The notes under the pieces are model-generated. The model was given only the letters and a program-made list of their open reading frames with translations. It did not search any database and was not told where the DNA came from. Both the position numbers and the translations under genes were made by a program. From Megachile rotundata (lineage: Eukaryota; Arthropoda; Insecta; Hymenoptera; Megachilidae), in assembly GCF_050947335.1 (NCBI RefSeq), contig NW_027473316.1:248001-312000 (forward strand): a stretch of 64,000 nt of DNA, in the 5' to 3' direction. This document shows, piece by piece, positions 12,399-27,500 of the stretch; the first letter of the stretch is position 1, and each line of letters begins with the position of its first letter.

Positions 12399-15300
12399 AT
12401 TGTATGATTGTGATTGTATGATTGTGATTTTATGATTGTGATTGTATGATTGTGATTGTGAGATTGTGATTGTGAGATTGTGATTGTGAGATTGTGATTG
12501 TATGATTGTGATTTTGTGATTGTGATTGTATGATTGTGATTGTATGATTGCGATTTTATGATTGTGATTGTATGATTGTGATTGTATGATTGTGATTGTA
12601 TGATTGTGATTGTATGATTGTGATTGTATGATTGTGATTGTATGATTGTGATTGCATGATTGTGATTGTATGATAGTAATTGTATGATTGTGATCGTATG
12701 ATTGTGATTGTATGATTGTGATTGTATGATTGTGATTGTATGATTGTGATTGCATGATTGTGATTGTATGATTGTGATTGTATGATTGTGATTGTATGAT
12801 TGTGGTTGTATGATTGTGATTGTATGATTGTGATTGTATGATTGTGATTCTTTCATTGCGATTGTATGATTGTGATTGTATGATTGTGATTGTATGATTG
12901 TGATTGTATGATTGTGATCGTATGATTGTGGTTGTATAATTAAGGTTGTATGATTGTTTCTGTATGATTGTGATTGTATGATTGCGATTGTATGATCGTG
13001 ATTGTGAGATTGTGATTGTGAGATTGTGATTGTATGATTGTGATTGAATGATTGTGATTGTGTGATAGTAATTGTATGATTGTGATTGTATGATTGTGAT
13101 TGTATGATTGTGATTGTATGATTGTGATTGTATGATAGTAATTGTATGATTATGATGGTATGATGGTGATTGTATGATTGTTTCTGTATGATTGTGATTG
13201 TATGATTGCGATTGTATGATTATGATTGTATAATTGTGATTGTATGATTGTGATTGTGTGATTGTGATTGTGAGATTTGATTGTATGATCGTGATTGTAT
13301 GATCGTGATTGTGAGATTGTGATTGTATGATTGTGATTGAATGATTGTGATTGCATGATAGTAATTGTATGATTGCGATTGTATGATTGCGATTGTATGA
13401 TTGTGATTGTATGATTGTGATTGTATGACTGTGATCGTATGATTGTGATTCTTTGATTGCGATTGTATGATTGTGATTGTATGATTGTGATTGTATGATT
13501 GTGATTGTATGATTGTGATTGTATGATTGTGATTGCATGATTGTAATTGTATGATTGTGATTGTATGACTGTGATTGTATGATTGTGATTGTATGATTGT
13601 GATTGTATGATTGTGATTGTATGATAGTGATTGTATGATTGTTTCTGTATGATTGTGATTGTATGATTGCGATTGTATGATTATGATTGTATGATTGTGA
13701 TTGTATGATTGTGATTGTGTGATTGTGATTGTGAGATTGTGATTGTATGATCGTGATTGTATGATCGTGATTGTGAGATTGTGGTTGTATGATTGTGATT
13801 GTATGATTGTGATTGTATGATAGTAATTGTATGATTGTGATAGTATGATTGCGATTGTATGATTGTGATTGTATGATTGTGATTGTATGATTGTGATAGT
13901 ATGATTGTGATTCTTTCATTGCGATTGTATGATTATGATTGTATGATTGTGATTGTATGATTGTGATTGTATGATTGTGATCGCATGATTGTGGTTCTTT
14001 GATTGCGATTGTATGATTGTGATTGTATGATTGTGCTTGTATGATCGTGATTGTGAGATTGTGATTGTGAGATTGTGATCGTATCATTGTGATTGAATGA
14101 TTGTGATTGTATGATATTAATTGTATGATTGTGATTGTATGACTGCGATTGTATGATTGTGATTGTATGATTGCGATTGTATGATTGTGATCGTATGATT
14201 GTGATTCTTTGATTGCGATTGTATGATTGTGATTGTGTGATTGTGATTGTATGATTGTGATTGTATGATTATGGTTGCATGATTGTGATTGTATGATTGT
14301 GATTCTTTCATTGCGATTGTATGATTGTGATTGTATGATTGTGATTGTATGATTGTGATTGTATGATTGTGATCGTATGATTGTGGTTGTATAATTAAGG
14401 TTGTATGATTGTTTCTGTATGATTGTGATTGAATGATTGCGATTGTATGATTGTGATTGTATGATTGTGATTGCCTGATTGTGATTGTATGATTGTGATT
14501 GCCTGATTGTGATTGTATGATTGTGATTGTATGATTGTGATTGTATGATTGTGATTGTATGATTGTGATCGTATGATTGTGGTTGTATAATTAAGGTTGT
14601 ATGATTGTTTCTGTATGATTGTGATTGAATGATTGCGATTGTATGATTGTGATTGTATGATTATGGTTGCATGATTGTGATTGTATGATTGTGATTCTTT
14701 CATTGCGATTGTATGATTGTGATTGTATGATTGTGATCGTATGATTGTGGTTGTATAATTAAGGTTGTCTGATTGTTTCTGTATGATTGTGATTGTATGA
14801 TTGCGATTGTATGATTGTGATTGTATGATTGTGATTGCATGATTGTGATTGTATGATTGTGATTGTATGATTGTGATTGTATGATTGTGGTTGTATGATT
14901 GTGATTGTATGATTGTGATTGTATGATTGTGATTCTTTCATTGCGATTGTATGATTGTGATTGTATGATTGTGATTGTATGATTGTGATTGTATGATTGT
15001 GATTGTATGATTGTGATCGTATGATTGTGGTTGCATAATTAAGGTTGTATGATTGTTTCTGTATGATTGTGATTGTATGATTGCGATTGTATGATCGTGA
15101 TTGTGAGATTGTGATTGTGAGATTGTGATTGTATGATTGTGATTGAATGATTGTGATTGTGTGATAGTAATTGTATGATTGTGATTGTATGATTGTGATT
15201 GTATGATTGTGATTGTATGATTGTGATTGTATGATTGTGATTGTATGATTGTGATTGTATGATAGTAATTGTATGATTATGATGGTATGATAGTGATTGT

Positions 15301-16482
15301 ATGATTGTTTCTGTATGATTGCGATTGTATGATTATGATTGAATGATTGTGATTGTATGACTGTGATTGTGTGATCGTGATTGTGATATTGTGATTGTAT
15401 GATTTTGATTGTGAGATTGTGATTGTGAGATTGTGATTGTATGATAGTGATTGTATGATCGTGATTGTATGATCGTGATTGTGAGATTGTGATTGTATGA
15501 TTGTGATTGTATGATTGTGATTGTATGATTGTGATTGTATGATTGTGATTGTATGATTGTGATTGTATGATTGTGATTGTATGAGTGTGATTGTATGATA
15601 GTAATTGTATGATTGTGATTGTATGATTGTGATTGTATGATTGTGATTGTATGATTGTGATTGTATGATTGTGATTGTATGATTGTGATTGTATGATTGT
15701 GATTGTATGATTGTGTTTGTATGATTGTGATTGTGTGTTTGTGATTGTGTGATTGTGATTGTGTGATTGTGATTGTATGATTGTGATTGTATGATTGTGA
15801 TTGTATGATTGTCATTGTATGATTGTGATTGTATGATTGTGATTGTATGATTGTGATTGTATGACTGTGATTGTATGACTGTGATTGTATGATTGTGATT
15901 GTATGATTGTGATTTTATGATTGTGATTGTATGATTGTGATTGTGAGATTGTGATGGTGAGATTGTGATTGTGAGATTGTGATTGTGAGATTGTGATTGT
16001 ATGATTGTGATTTTTTGATTGTGATTGTATGATTGTGATTGTATGATTGTGATTGTATGATTGTGATTGTATGATTGTGATTGTATGATTGTGATTGTAT
16101 GATTGTGATTGTATGATTGTGATTGTATGATTGTGATTGTATGATTGTGATTGTATGATTGTGATTGTATGATTGTGATTGTATGATTGTGATTGTATGA
16201 TTGTGATTGTATGATTGTGATTGTATGATTGTGATTGCATGATTGTGATTGTATGATAGTAATTGTATGATTGTGATGGTATGATTGTGATTGTATGATT
16301 GTGATTGTATGATTGCGATTGTATGATTGTGATCGTATGATTGTGGTTGTATAATTAAGGTTGTATGATTGTTTCTGTATGATTGTGATTGTATGATTGC
16401 GATTGTATGATTGTGATTGTATGATTGTGATTGTATGATTGTGATTGTATGATTGTGATCGTATGATTGTGATTCTTTGAAT

Positions 16483-16611
16483 GCGATTGTATGATTGCGA
16501 TTGTATGATTGCGATTGTATGATTGCGATTGTATGATTGCGATTGTATGATTGCGATTGTATGATTGCGATTGTATGATTGCGATTGTATGATTGCGATT
16601 GTATGATTGCG
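16483..16611 (+). repeat. GCG (CpG) ladder, 10 steps
   Basis: Second ladder of U1, ten steps after GAATGCG. The same ladder is deleted from U2. Confidence 0.9.
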
Positions 16612-17398
16612 ATTGTATGATTGTGATTGTATGATTGTGATTTTATGATTGTGATTGTATGATTGTGATTGTGAGATTGTGATTGTGAGATTGTGATTGT
16701 GAGATTGTGATTGTATGATTGTGATTTTGTGATTGTGATTGTATGATTGTGATTGTATGATTGCGATTTTATGATTGCGATTGTATGATTCTGATTGTCT
16801 GATTGTGATTGTATGATTGTGATTGTGTGATTGTGACTGTATGATTGTGATTGTATGATTGTGATTGTATGATTGTGATTGTATGATTGTGATTGTATGA
16901 TTGTGATTGTATGATTGTGATTGTATGATTGTGATTGTATGATTGTGATTGTATGATAGTAATTGTATGATTATGATGGTATGATAGTGATTGTATGATT
17001 GTTTCTGTATGATTGCGATTGTATGATTATGATTGAATGATTGTGATTGTATGACTGTGATTGTGTGATCGTGATTGTGATATTGTGATTGTATGATTTT
17101 GATTGCGAGATTGTGATTGTGAGATTGTGATTGTATGATCGTGATTGTATGATCGTGATTGTATGATCGTGATTGTGAGATTGTGATTGTATGATTGTGA
17201 TTGTATGATTGTGATTGTATGATTGTGATTGTATGATTGTGATTGTATGATTGTGATTGTATGAGTGTGATTGTATGATAGTAATTGTATGATTGTGATT
17301 GTATGATTGTGATTGTATGATTGTGATCGTATGATTGTGATTGTATGATTGTGATTGTATGATTGCGATTGTATGATTGTGATCGTATGATTGTGGTT

Positions 17399-20300
17399 GT
17401 GTAATTAAGGTTGTATGATTGTTTCTGTATGATTGTGATTGAATGATTGCGATTGTATGATTGTGATTGTATGATTGTGATTGCCTGATTGTGATTGTAT
17501 GATTGTGATTGCCTGATTGTGATTGTATGATTGTGATTGTATGATTGTGATTGTATGATTGTGATCGTATGATTGTGATTGTATGATTGTGATTGTATGA
17601 TTGTGATTGTATGATTGTGATTGTATGATTGTGATTGTATGATTGTGATTGTATGATTGTGATTGTATGATTGTGATCGTATGATTGTGGTTGTATAATT
17701 AAGGTTGTCTGATTGTTTCTGTATGATTGTGATTGTATGATTGCGATTGTATGATTGTGATTGTATGATTGTGATTGCATGATTGTGATTGTATGATTGT
17801 GATTGTATGATTGTGATTGTATGATTGTGGTTGTATGATTGTGATTGTATGATTGTGATTGTATGATTGTGATTCTTTCATTGCGATTGTATGATTGTGA
17901 TTGTATGATTGTGATTGTATGATTGTGATTGTATGATTGTGATTGTATGATTGTGATCGTATGATTGTGGTTGCATAATTAAGGTTGTATGATTGTTTCT
18001 GTATGATTGTGATTGTATGATGCGATTGTATGATCGTGATTGTGAGATTGTGATTGTGAGATTGTGATTGTATGATTGTGATTGAATGATTGTGATTGTG
18101 TGATAGTAATTGTATGATTGTGATTGTATGATTGTGATTGTATGATTGTGATTGTATGATTGTGATTGTATGATAGTAATTGTATGATTATGATGGTATG
18201 ATAGTGATTGTATGATTGTTTCTGTATGATTGCGATTGTATGATTATGATTGAATGATTGTGATTGTATGACTGTGATTGTGTGATCGTGATTGTGATAT
18301 TGTGATTGTATGATTTTGATTGTGAGATTGTGATTGTGAGATTGTGATTGTATGATCGTGATTGTATGATCGTGATTGTGAGATTGTGATTGTATGATTG
18401 TGATTGAATGATTGTGATTGCATGATAGTAATTGTATGATTGCGATTGTATGATTGCGATTGTATGATTGTGATTGTATGATTGTGATTGTATGACTGTG
18501 ATCGTATGATTGTGATTCTTTGATTGCGATTGTATGATTGTGATTGTATGATTGTGATTGTATGATTGTGATTGTATGATTGTGATTGCATGATTGTGAT
18601 TGTATGATAGTAATTGTATGATTGTGATCGTATGATTGTGATTGTATGATTGTGATTGTATGATTGCGATTGTATGATTGTGATCGTATGATTGTGGTTG
18701 TATAATTAAGGTTGTATGATTGTTTCTGTATGATTGTGATTGTATGATTGCGATTGTATGATTGTGATTGTATGATTGTGATTGTATGATTGTGATCGTA
18801 TGATTGTGATTCTTTGATTGCGATTGTATGATTGCGATTGTATGATTGCGATTGTATGATTGCGATTGTATGATTGCGATTGTATGATTGCGATTGTATG
18901 ATTGCGATTGTATGATTGCGATTGTATGATTGCGATTGTATGATTGTGATTGTATGATTGTGATTTTATGATTGTGATTGTATGATTGTGATTGTGAGAT
19001 TGTGATTGTGAGATTGTGATTGTGAGATTGTGATTGTATGATTGTGATTTTGTGATTGTGATTGTATGATTGTGATTGTATGATTGCGATTTTATGATTG
19101 TGATTGTATGATTGTGATTGTATGATTGTGATTGTATGATTGTGATTGTATGATTGTGATTGTATGATTGTGATTGTATGATTGTGATTGCATGATTGTG
19201 ATTGTATGATAGTAATTGTATGATTGTGATCGTATGATTGTGATTGTATGATTGTGATTGTATGATTGTGATTGTATGATTGTGATTGCATGATTGTGAT
19301 TGTATGATTGTGATTGTATGATTGTGATTGTATGATTGTGGTTGTATGATTGTGATTGTATGATTGTGATTGTATGATTGTGATTCTTTCATTGCGATTG
19401 TATGATTGTGATTGTATGATTGTGATTGTATGATTGTGATTGTATGATTGTGATCGTATGATTGTGGTTGTATAATTAAGGTTGTATGATTGTTTCTGTA
19501 TGATTGTGATTGTATGATTGCGATTGTATGATCGTGATTGTGAGATTGTGATTGTGAGATTGTGATTGTATGATTGTGATTGAATGATTGTGATTGTGTG
19601 ATAGTAATTGTATGATTGTGATTGTATGATTGTGATTGTATGATTGTGATTGTATGATTGTGATTGTATGATAGTAATTGTATGATTATGATGGTATGAT
19701 GGTGATTGTATGATTGTTTCTGTATGATTGTGATTGTATGATTGCGATTGTATGATTATGATTGTATAATTGTGATTGTATGATTGTGATTGTGTGATTG
19801 TGATTGTGAGATTTGATTGTATGATCGTGATTGTATGATCGTGATTGTGAGATTGTGATTGTATGATTGTGATTGAATGATTGTGATTGCATGATAGTAA
19901 TTGTATGATTGCGATTGTATGATTGCGATTGTATGATTGTGATTGTATGATTGTGATTGTATGACTGTGATCGTATGATTGTGATTCTTTGATTGCGATT
20001 GTATGATTGTGATTGTATGATTGTGATTGTATGATTGTGATTGTATGATTGTGATTGTATGATTGTGATTGCATGATTGTAATTGTATGATTGTGATTGT
20101 ATGACTGTGATTGTATGATTGTGATTGTATGATTGTGATTGTATGATTGTGATTGTATGATAGTGATTGTATGATTGTTTCTGTATGATTGTGATTGTAT
20201 GATTGCGATTGTATGATTATGATTGTATGATTGTGATTGTATGATTGTGATTGTGTGATTGTGATTGTGAGATTGTGATTGTATGATCGTGATTGTATGA

Positions 20301-23038
20301 TCGTGATTGTGAGATTGTGGTTGTATGATTGTGATTGTATGATTGTGATTGTATGATAGTAATTGTATGATTGTGATAGTATGATTGCGATTGTATGATT
20401 GTGATTGTATGATTGTGATTGTATGATTGTGATAGTATGATTGTGATTCTTTCATTGCGATTGTATGATTATGATTGTATGATTGTGATTGTATGATTGT
20501 GATTGTATGATTGTGATCGCATGATTGTGGTTCTTTGATTGCGATTGTATGATTGTGATTGTATGATTGTGCTTGTATGATCGTGATTGTGAGATTGTGA
20601 TTGTGAGATTGTGATCGTATCATTGTGATTGAATGATTGTGATTGTATGATATTAATTGTATGATTGTGATTGTATGACTGCGATTGTATGATTGTGATT
20701 GTATGATTGCGATTGTATGATTGTGATCGTATGATTGTGATTCTTTGATTGCGATTGTATGATTGTGATTGTGTGATTGTGATTGTATGATTGTGATTGT
20801 ATGATTATGGTTGCATGATTGTGATTGTATGATTGTGATTCTTTCATTGCGATTGTATGATTGTGATTGTATGATTGTGATTGTATGATTGTGATTGTAT
20901 GATTGTGATCGTATGATTGTGGTTGTATAATTAAGGTTGTATGATTGTTTCTGTATGATTGTGATTGAATGATTGCGATTGTATGATTGTGATTGTATGA
21001 TTGTGATTGCCTGATTGTGATTGTATGATTGTGATTGCCTGATTGTGATTGTATGATTGTGATTGTATGATTGTGATTGTATGATTGTGATTGTATGATT
21101 GTGATCGTATGATTGTGGTTGTATAATTAAGGTTGTATGATTGTTTCTGTATGATTGTGATTGAATGATTGCGATTGTATGATTGTGATTGTATGATTAT
21201 GGTTGCATGATTGTGATTGTATGATTGTGATTCTTTCATTGCGATTGTATGATTGTGATTGTATGATTGTGATCGTATGATTGTGGTTGTATAATTAAGG
21301 TTGTCTGATTGTTTCTGTATGATTGTGATTGTATGATTGCGATTGTATGATTGTGATTGTATGATTGTGATTGCATGATTGTGATTGTATGATTGTGATT
21401 GTATGATTGTGATTGTATGATTGTGGTTGTATGATTGTGATTGTATGATTGTGATTGTATGATTGTGATTCTTTCATTGCGATTGTATGATTGTGATTGT
21501 ATGATTGTGATTGTATGATTGTGATTGTATGATTGTGATTGTATGATTGTGATCGTATGATTGTGGTTGCATAATTAAGGTTGTATGATTGTTTCTGTAT
21601 GATTGTGATTGTATGATTGCGATTGTATGATCGTGATTGTGAGATTGTGATTGTGAGATTGTGATTGTATGATTGTGATTGAATGATTGTGATTGTGTGA
21701 TAGTAATTGTATGATTGTGATTGTATGATTGTGATTGTATGATTGTGATTGTATGATTGTGATTGTATGATTGTGATTGTATGATTGTGATTGTATGATA
21801 GTAATTGTATGATTATGATGGTATGATAGTGATTGTATGATTGTTTCTGTATGATTGCGATTGTATGATTATGATTGAATGATTGTGATTGTATGACTGT
21901 GATTGTGTGATCGTGATTGTGATATTGTGATTGTATGATTTTGATTGTGAGATTGTGATTGTGAGATTGTGATTGTATGATAGTGATTGTATGATCGTGA
22001 TTGTATGATCGTGATTGTGAGATTGTGATTGTATGATTGTGATTGTATGATTGTGATTGTATGATTGTGATTGTATGATTGTGATTGTATGATTGTGATT
22101 GTATGATTGTGATTGTATGAGTGTGATTGTATGATAGTAATTGTATGATTGTGATTGTATGATTGTGATTGTATGATTGTGATTGTATGATTGTGATTGT
22201 ATGATTGTGATTGTATGATTGTGATTGTATGATTGTGATTGTATGATTGTGTTTGTATGATTGTGATTGTGTGTTTGTGATTGTGTGATTGTGATTGTGT
22301 GATTGTGATTGTATGATTGTGATTGTATGATTGTGATTGTATGATTGTCATTGTATGATTGTGATTGTATGATTGTGATTGTATGATTGTGATTGTATGA
22401 CTGTGATTGTATGACTGTGATTGTATGATTGTGATTGTATGATTGTGATTTTATGATTGTGATTGTATGATTGTGATTGTGAGATTGTGATGGTGAGATT
22501 GTGATTGTGAGATTGTGATTGTGAGATTGTGATTGTATGATTGTGATTTTTTGATTGTGATTGTATGATTGTGATTGTATGATTGTGATTGTATGATTGT
22601 GATTGTATGATTGTGATTGTATGATTGTGATTGTATGATTGTGATTGTATGATTGTGATTGTATGATTGTGATTGTATGATTGTGATTGTATGATTGTGA
22701 TTGTATGATTGTGATTGTATGATTGTGATTGTATGATTGTGATTGCATGATTGTGATTGTATGATAGTAATTGTATGATTGTGATGGTATGATTGTGATT
22801 GTATGATTGTGATTGTATGATTGCGATTGTATGATTGTGATCGTATGATTGTGGTTGTATAATTAAGGTTGTATGATTGTTTCTGTATGATTGTGATTGT
22901 ATGATTGCGATTGTATGATTGTGATTGTATGATTGTGATTGTATGATTGTGATTGTATGATTGTGATCGTATGATTGTGATTGTATGATTGTGATTGTAT
23001 GATTGCGATTGTATGATTGTGATCGTATGATTGTGGTT
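17399..23038 (+). repeat. HOR unit U2 (5,640 bp, internally deleted)
   Basis: This is a copy of U1 with the same landmark order and the same two single-base deletions (near 18021 and 19812). It is 882 bp (63 monomers) shorter. The landmark interval that measures 1,050 bp in U1 (16349-17399) and U3 (28511-29561) measures only 182 bp here (22857-23039), a clean 62-monomer loss that removed one GCG ladder, the TTTTATG/GAG block and the GTCTG variant. The remaining 14-bp difference is net slippage in runs of canonical monomers. Confidence 0.88.
18820..18934 (+). repeat. GCG (CpG) ladder, 9 steps
   Basis: This is the only long ladder left in U2, nine steps. Confidence 0.9.
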
Positions 23039-24459
23039 GTGTAATTAAGGTTGTATGATTGTTTCTGTATGATTGTGATTGAATGATTGCGATTGTATGA
23101 TTGTGATTGTATGATTGTGATTGCCTGATTGTGATTGTATGATTGTGATTGCCTGATTGTGATTGTATGATTGTGATTGTATGATTGTGATTGTATGATT
23201 GTGATCGTATGATTGTGATTGTATGATTGTGATTGTATGATTGTGATTGTATGATTGTGATTGTATGATTGTGATTGTATGATTGTGATTGTATGATTGT
23301 GATTGTATGATTGTGATCGTATGATTGTGGTTGTATAATTAAGGTTGTCTGATTGTTTCTGTATGATTGTGATTGTATGATTGCGATTGTATGATTGTGA
23401 TTGTATGATTGTGATTGCATGATTGTGATTGTATGATTGTGATTGTATGATTGTGATTGTATGATTGTGGTTGTATGATTGTGATTGTATGATTGTGATT
23501 GTATGATTGTGATTCTTTCATTGCGATTGTATGATTGTGATTGTATGATTGTGATTGTATGATTGTGATTGTATGATTGTGATTGTATGATTGTGATCGT
23601 ATGATTGTGGTTGCATAATTAAGGTTGTATGATTGTTTCTGTATGATTGTGATTGTATGATGCGATTGTATGATCGTGATTGTGAGATTGTGATTGTGAG
23701 ATTGTGATTGTATGATTGTGATTGAATGATTGTGATTGTGTGATAGTAATTGTATGATTGTGATTGTATGATTGTGATTGTATGATTGTGATTGTATGAT
23801 TGTGATTGTATGATAGTAATTGTATGATTATGATGGTATGATAGTGATTGTATGATTGTTTCTGTATGATTGCGATTGTATGATTATGATTGAATGATTG
23901 TGATTGTATGACTGTGATTGTGTGATCGTGATTGTGATATTGTGATTGTATGATTTTGATTGTGAGATTGTGATTGTGAGATTGTGATTGTATGATCGTG
24001 ATTGTATGATCGTGATTGTGAGATTGTGATTGTATGATTGTGATTGAATGATTGTGATTGCATGATAGTAATTGTATGATTGCGATTGTATGATTGCGAT
24101 TGTATGATTGTGATTGTATGATTGTGATTGTATGACTGTGATCGTATGATTGTGATTCTTTGATTGCGATTGTATGATTGTGATTGTATGATTGTGATTG
24201 TATGATTGTGATTGTATGATTGTGATTGCATGATTGTGATTGTATGATAGTAATTGTATGATTGTGATCGTATGATTGTGATTGTATGATTGTGATTGTA
24301 TGATTGCGATTGTATGATTGTGATCGTATGATTGTGGTTGTATAATTAAGGTTGTATGATTGTTTCTGTATGATTGTGATTGTATGATTGCGATTGTATG
24401 ATTGTGATTGTATGATTGTGATTGTATGATTGTGATCGTATGATTGTGATTCTTTGATT

Positions 24460-24574
24460 GCGATTGTATGATTGCGATTGTATGATTGCGATTGTATGAT
24501 TGCGATTGTATGATTGCGATTGTATGATTGCGATTGTATGATTGCGATTGTATGATTGCGATTGTATGATTGCG
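24460..24574 (+). repeat. GCG (CpG) ladder, 9 steps
   Basis: First ladder of U3, at exactly 5,640 bp from the U2 ladder. Confidence 0.9.
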
Positions 24575-27500
24575 ATTGTATGATTGTGATTGTATGATTG
24601 TGATTTTATGATTGTGATTGTATGATTGTGATTGTGAGATTGTGATTGTGAGATTGTGATTGTGAGATTGTGATTGTATGATTGTGATTTTGTGATTGTG
24701 ATTGTATGATTGTGATTGTATGATTGCGATTTTATGATTGTGATTGTATGATTGTGATTGTATGATTGTGATTGTATGATTGTGATTGTATGATTGTGAT
24801 TGTATGATTGTGATTGTATGATTGTGATTGCATGATTGTGATTGTATGATAGTAATTGTATGATTGTGATCGTATGATTGTGATTGTATGATTGTGATTG
24901 TATGATTGTGATTGTATGATTGTGATTGCATGATTGTGATTGTATGATTGTGATTGTATGATTGTGATTGTATGATTGTGGTTGTATGATTGTGATTGTA
25001 TGATTGTGATTGTATGATTGTGATTCTTTCATTGCGATTGTATGATTGTGATTGTATGATTGTGATTGTATGATTGTGATTGTATGATTGTGATCGTATG
25101 ATTGTGGTTGTATAATTAAGGTTGTATGATTGTTTCTGTATGATTGTGATTGTATGATTGCGATTGTATGATCGTGATTGTGAGATTGTGATTGTGAGAT
25201 TGTGATTGTATGATTGTGATTGAATGATTGTGATTGTGTGATAGTAATTGTATGATTGTGATTGTATGATTGTGATTGTATGATTGTGATTGTATGATTG
25301 TGATTGTATGATAGTAATTGTATGATTATGATGGTATGATGGTGATTGTATGATTGTTTCTGTATGATTGTGATTGTATGATTGCGATTGTATGATTATG
25401 ATTGTATAATTGTGATTGTATGATTGTGATTGTGTGATTGTGATTGTGAGATTTGATTGTATGATCGTGATTGTATGATCGTGATTGTGAGATTGTGATT
25501 GTATGATTGTGATTGAATGATTGTGATTGCATGATAGTAATTGTATGATTGCGATTGTATGATTGCGATTGTATGATTGTGATTGTATGATTGTGATTGT
25601 ATGACTGTGATCGTATGATTGTGATTCTTTGATTGCGATTGTATGATTGTGATTGTATGATTGTGATTGTATGATTGTGATTGTATGATTGTGATTGTAT
25701 GATTGTGATTGCATGATTGTAATTGTATGATTGTGATTGTATGACTGTGATTGTATGATTGTGATTGTATGATTGTGATTGTATGATTGTGATTGTATGA
25801 TAGTGATTGTATGATTGTTTCTGTATGATTGTGATTGTATGATTGCGATTGTATGATTATGATTGTATGATTGTGATTGTATGATTGTGATTGTGTGATT
25901 GTGATTGTGAGATTGTGATTGTATGATCGTGATTGTATGATCGTGATTGTGAGATTGTGGTTGTATGATTGTGATTGTATGATTGTGATTGTATGATAGT
26001 AATTGTATGATTGTGATAGTATGATTGCGATTGTATGATTGTGATTGTATGATTGTGATTGTATGATTGTGATAGTATGATTGTGATTCTTTCATTGCGA
26101 TTGTATGATTATGATTGTATGATTGTGATTGTATGATTGTGATTGTATGATTGTGATCGCATGATTGTGGTTCTTTGATTGCGATTGTATGATTGTGATT
26201 GTATGATTGTGCTTGTATGATCGTGATTGTGAGATTGTGATTGTGAGATTGTGATCGTATCATTGTGATTGAATGATTGTGATTGTATGATATTAATTGT
26301 ATGATTGTGATTGTATGACTGCGATTGTATGATTGTGATTGTATGATTGCGATTGTATGATTGTGATCGTATGATTGTGATTCTTTGATTGCGATTGTAT
26401 GATTGTGATTGTGTGATTGTGATTGTATGATTGTGATTGTATGATTATGGTTGCATGATTGTGATTGTATGATTGTGATTCTTTCATTGCGATTGTATGA
26501 TTGTGATTGTATGATTGTGATTGTATGATTGTGATTGTATGATTGTGATCGTATGATTGTGGTTGTATAATTAAGGTTGTATGATTGTTTCTGTATGATT
26601 GTGATTGAATGATTGCGATTGTATGATTGTGATTGTATGATTGTGATTGCCTGATTGTGATTGTATGATTGTGATTGCCTGATTGTGATTGTATGATTGT
26701 GATTGTATGATTGTGATTGTATGATTGTGATTGTATGATTGTGATCGTATGATTGTGGTTGTATAATTAAGGTTGTATGATTGTTTCTGTATGATTGTGA
26801 TTGAATGATTGCGATTGTATGATTGTGATTGTATGATTATGGTTGCATGATTGTGATTGTATGATTGTGATTCTTTCATTGCGATTGTATGATTGTGATT
26901 GTATGATTGTGATCGTATGATTGTGGTTGTATAATTAAGGTTGTCTGATTGTTTCTGTATGATTGTGATTGTATGATTGCGATTGTATGATTGTGATTGT
27001 ATGATTGTGATTGCATGATTGTGATTGTATGATTGTGATTGTATGATTGTGATTGTATGATTGTGGTTGTATGATTGTGATTGTATGATTGTGATTGTAT
27101 GATTGTGATTCTTTCATTGCGATTGTATGATTGTGATTGTATGATTGTGATTGTATGATTGTGATTGTATGATTGTGATTGTATGATTGTGATCGTATGA
27201 TTGTGGTTGCATAATTAAGGTTGTATGATTGTTTCTGTATGATTGTGATTGTATGATTGCGATTGTATGATCGTGATTGTGAGATTGTGATTGTGAGATT
27301 GTGATTGTATGATTGTGATTGAATGATTGTGATTGTGTGATAGTAATTGTATGATTGTGATTGTATGATTGTGATTGTATGATTGTGATTGTATGATTGT
27401 GATTGTATGATTGTGATTGTATGATTGTGATTGTATGATAGTAATTGTATGATTATGATGGTATGATAGTGATTGTATGATTGTTTCTGTATGATTGCGA

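Larger units (their letters stand above)
10877..17398 (+). repeat. HOR unit U1 (6,522 bp)
   Basis: The unit begins at GTGTAATTAAGG and ends at the next such marker, 466 monomers minus two single-base deletions (GATGCG near 11485 and GAGATTTG near 13276). AATTAAGG landmarks lie near 11157, 11437, 12164, 12934, 14389, 14585, 14753, 15033 and 16349. It holds two GCG ladders (12284 and 16483) and two GCCTG pairs. Its segment 11652-14087 reads identically on the - strand to 18188-20623 and 23828-26263, so U1-U3 are a very recent duplication or strongly homogenised. A private GCGAG variant lies near 17105. Confidence 0.88.
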
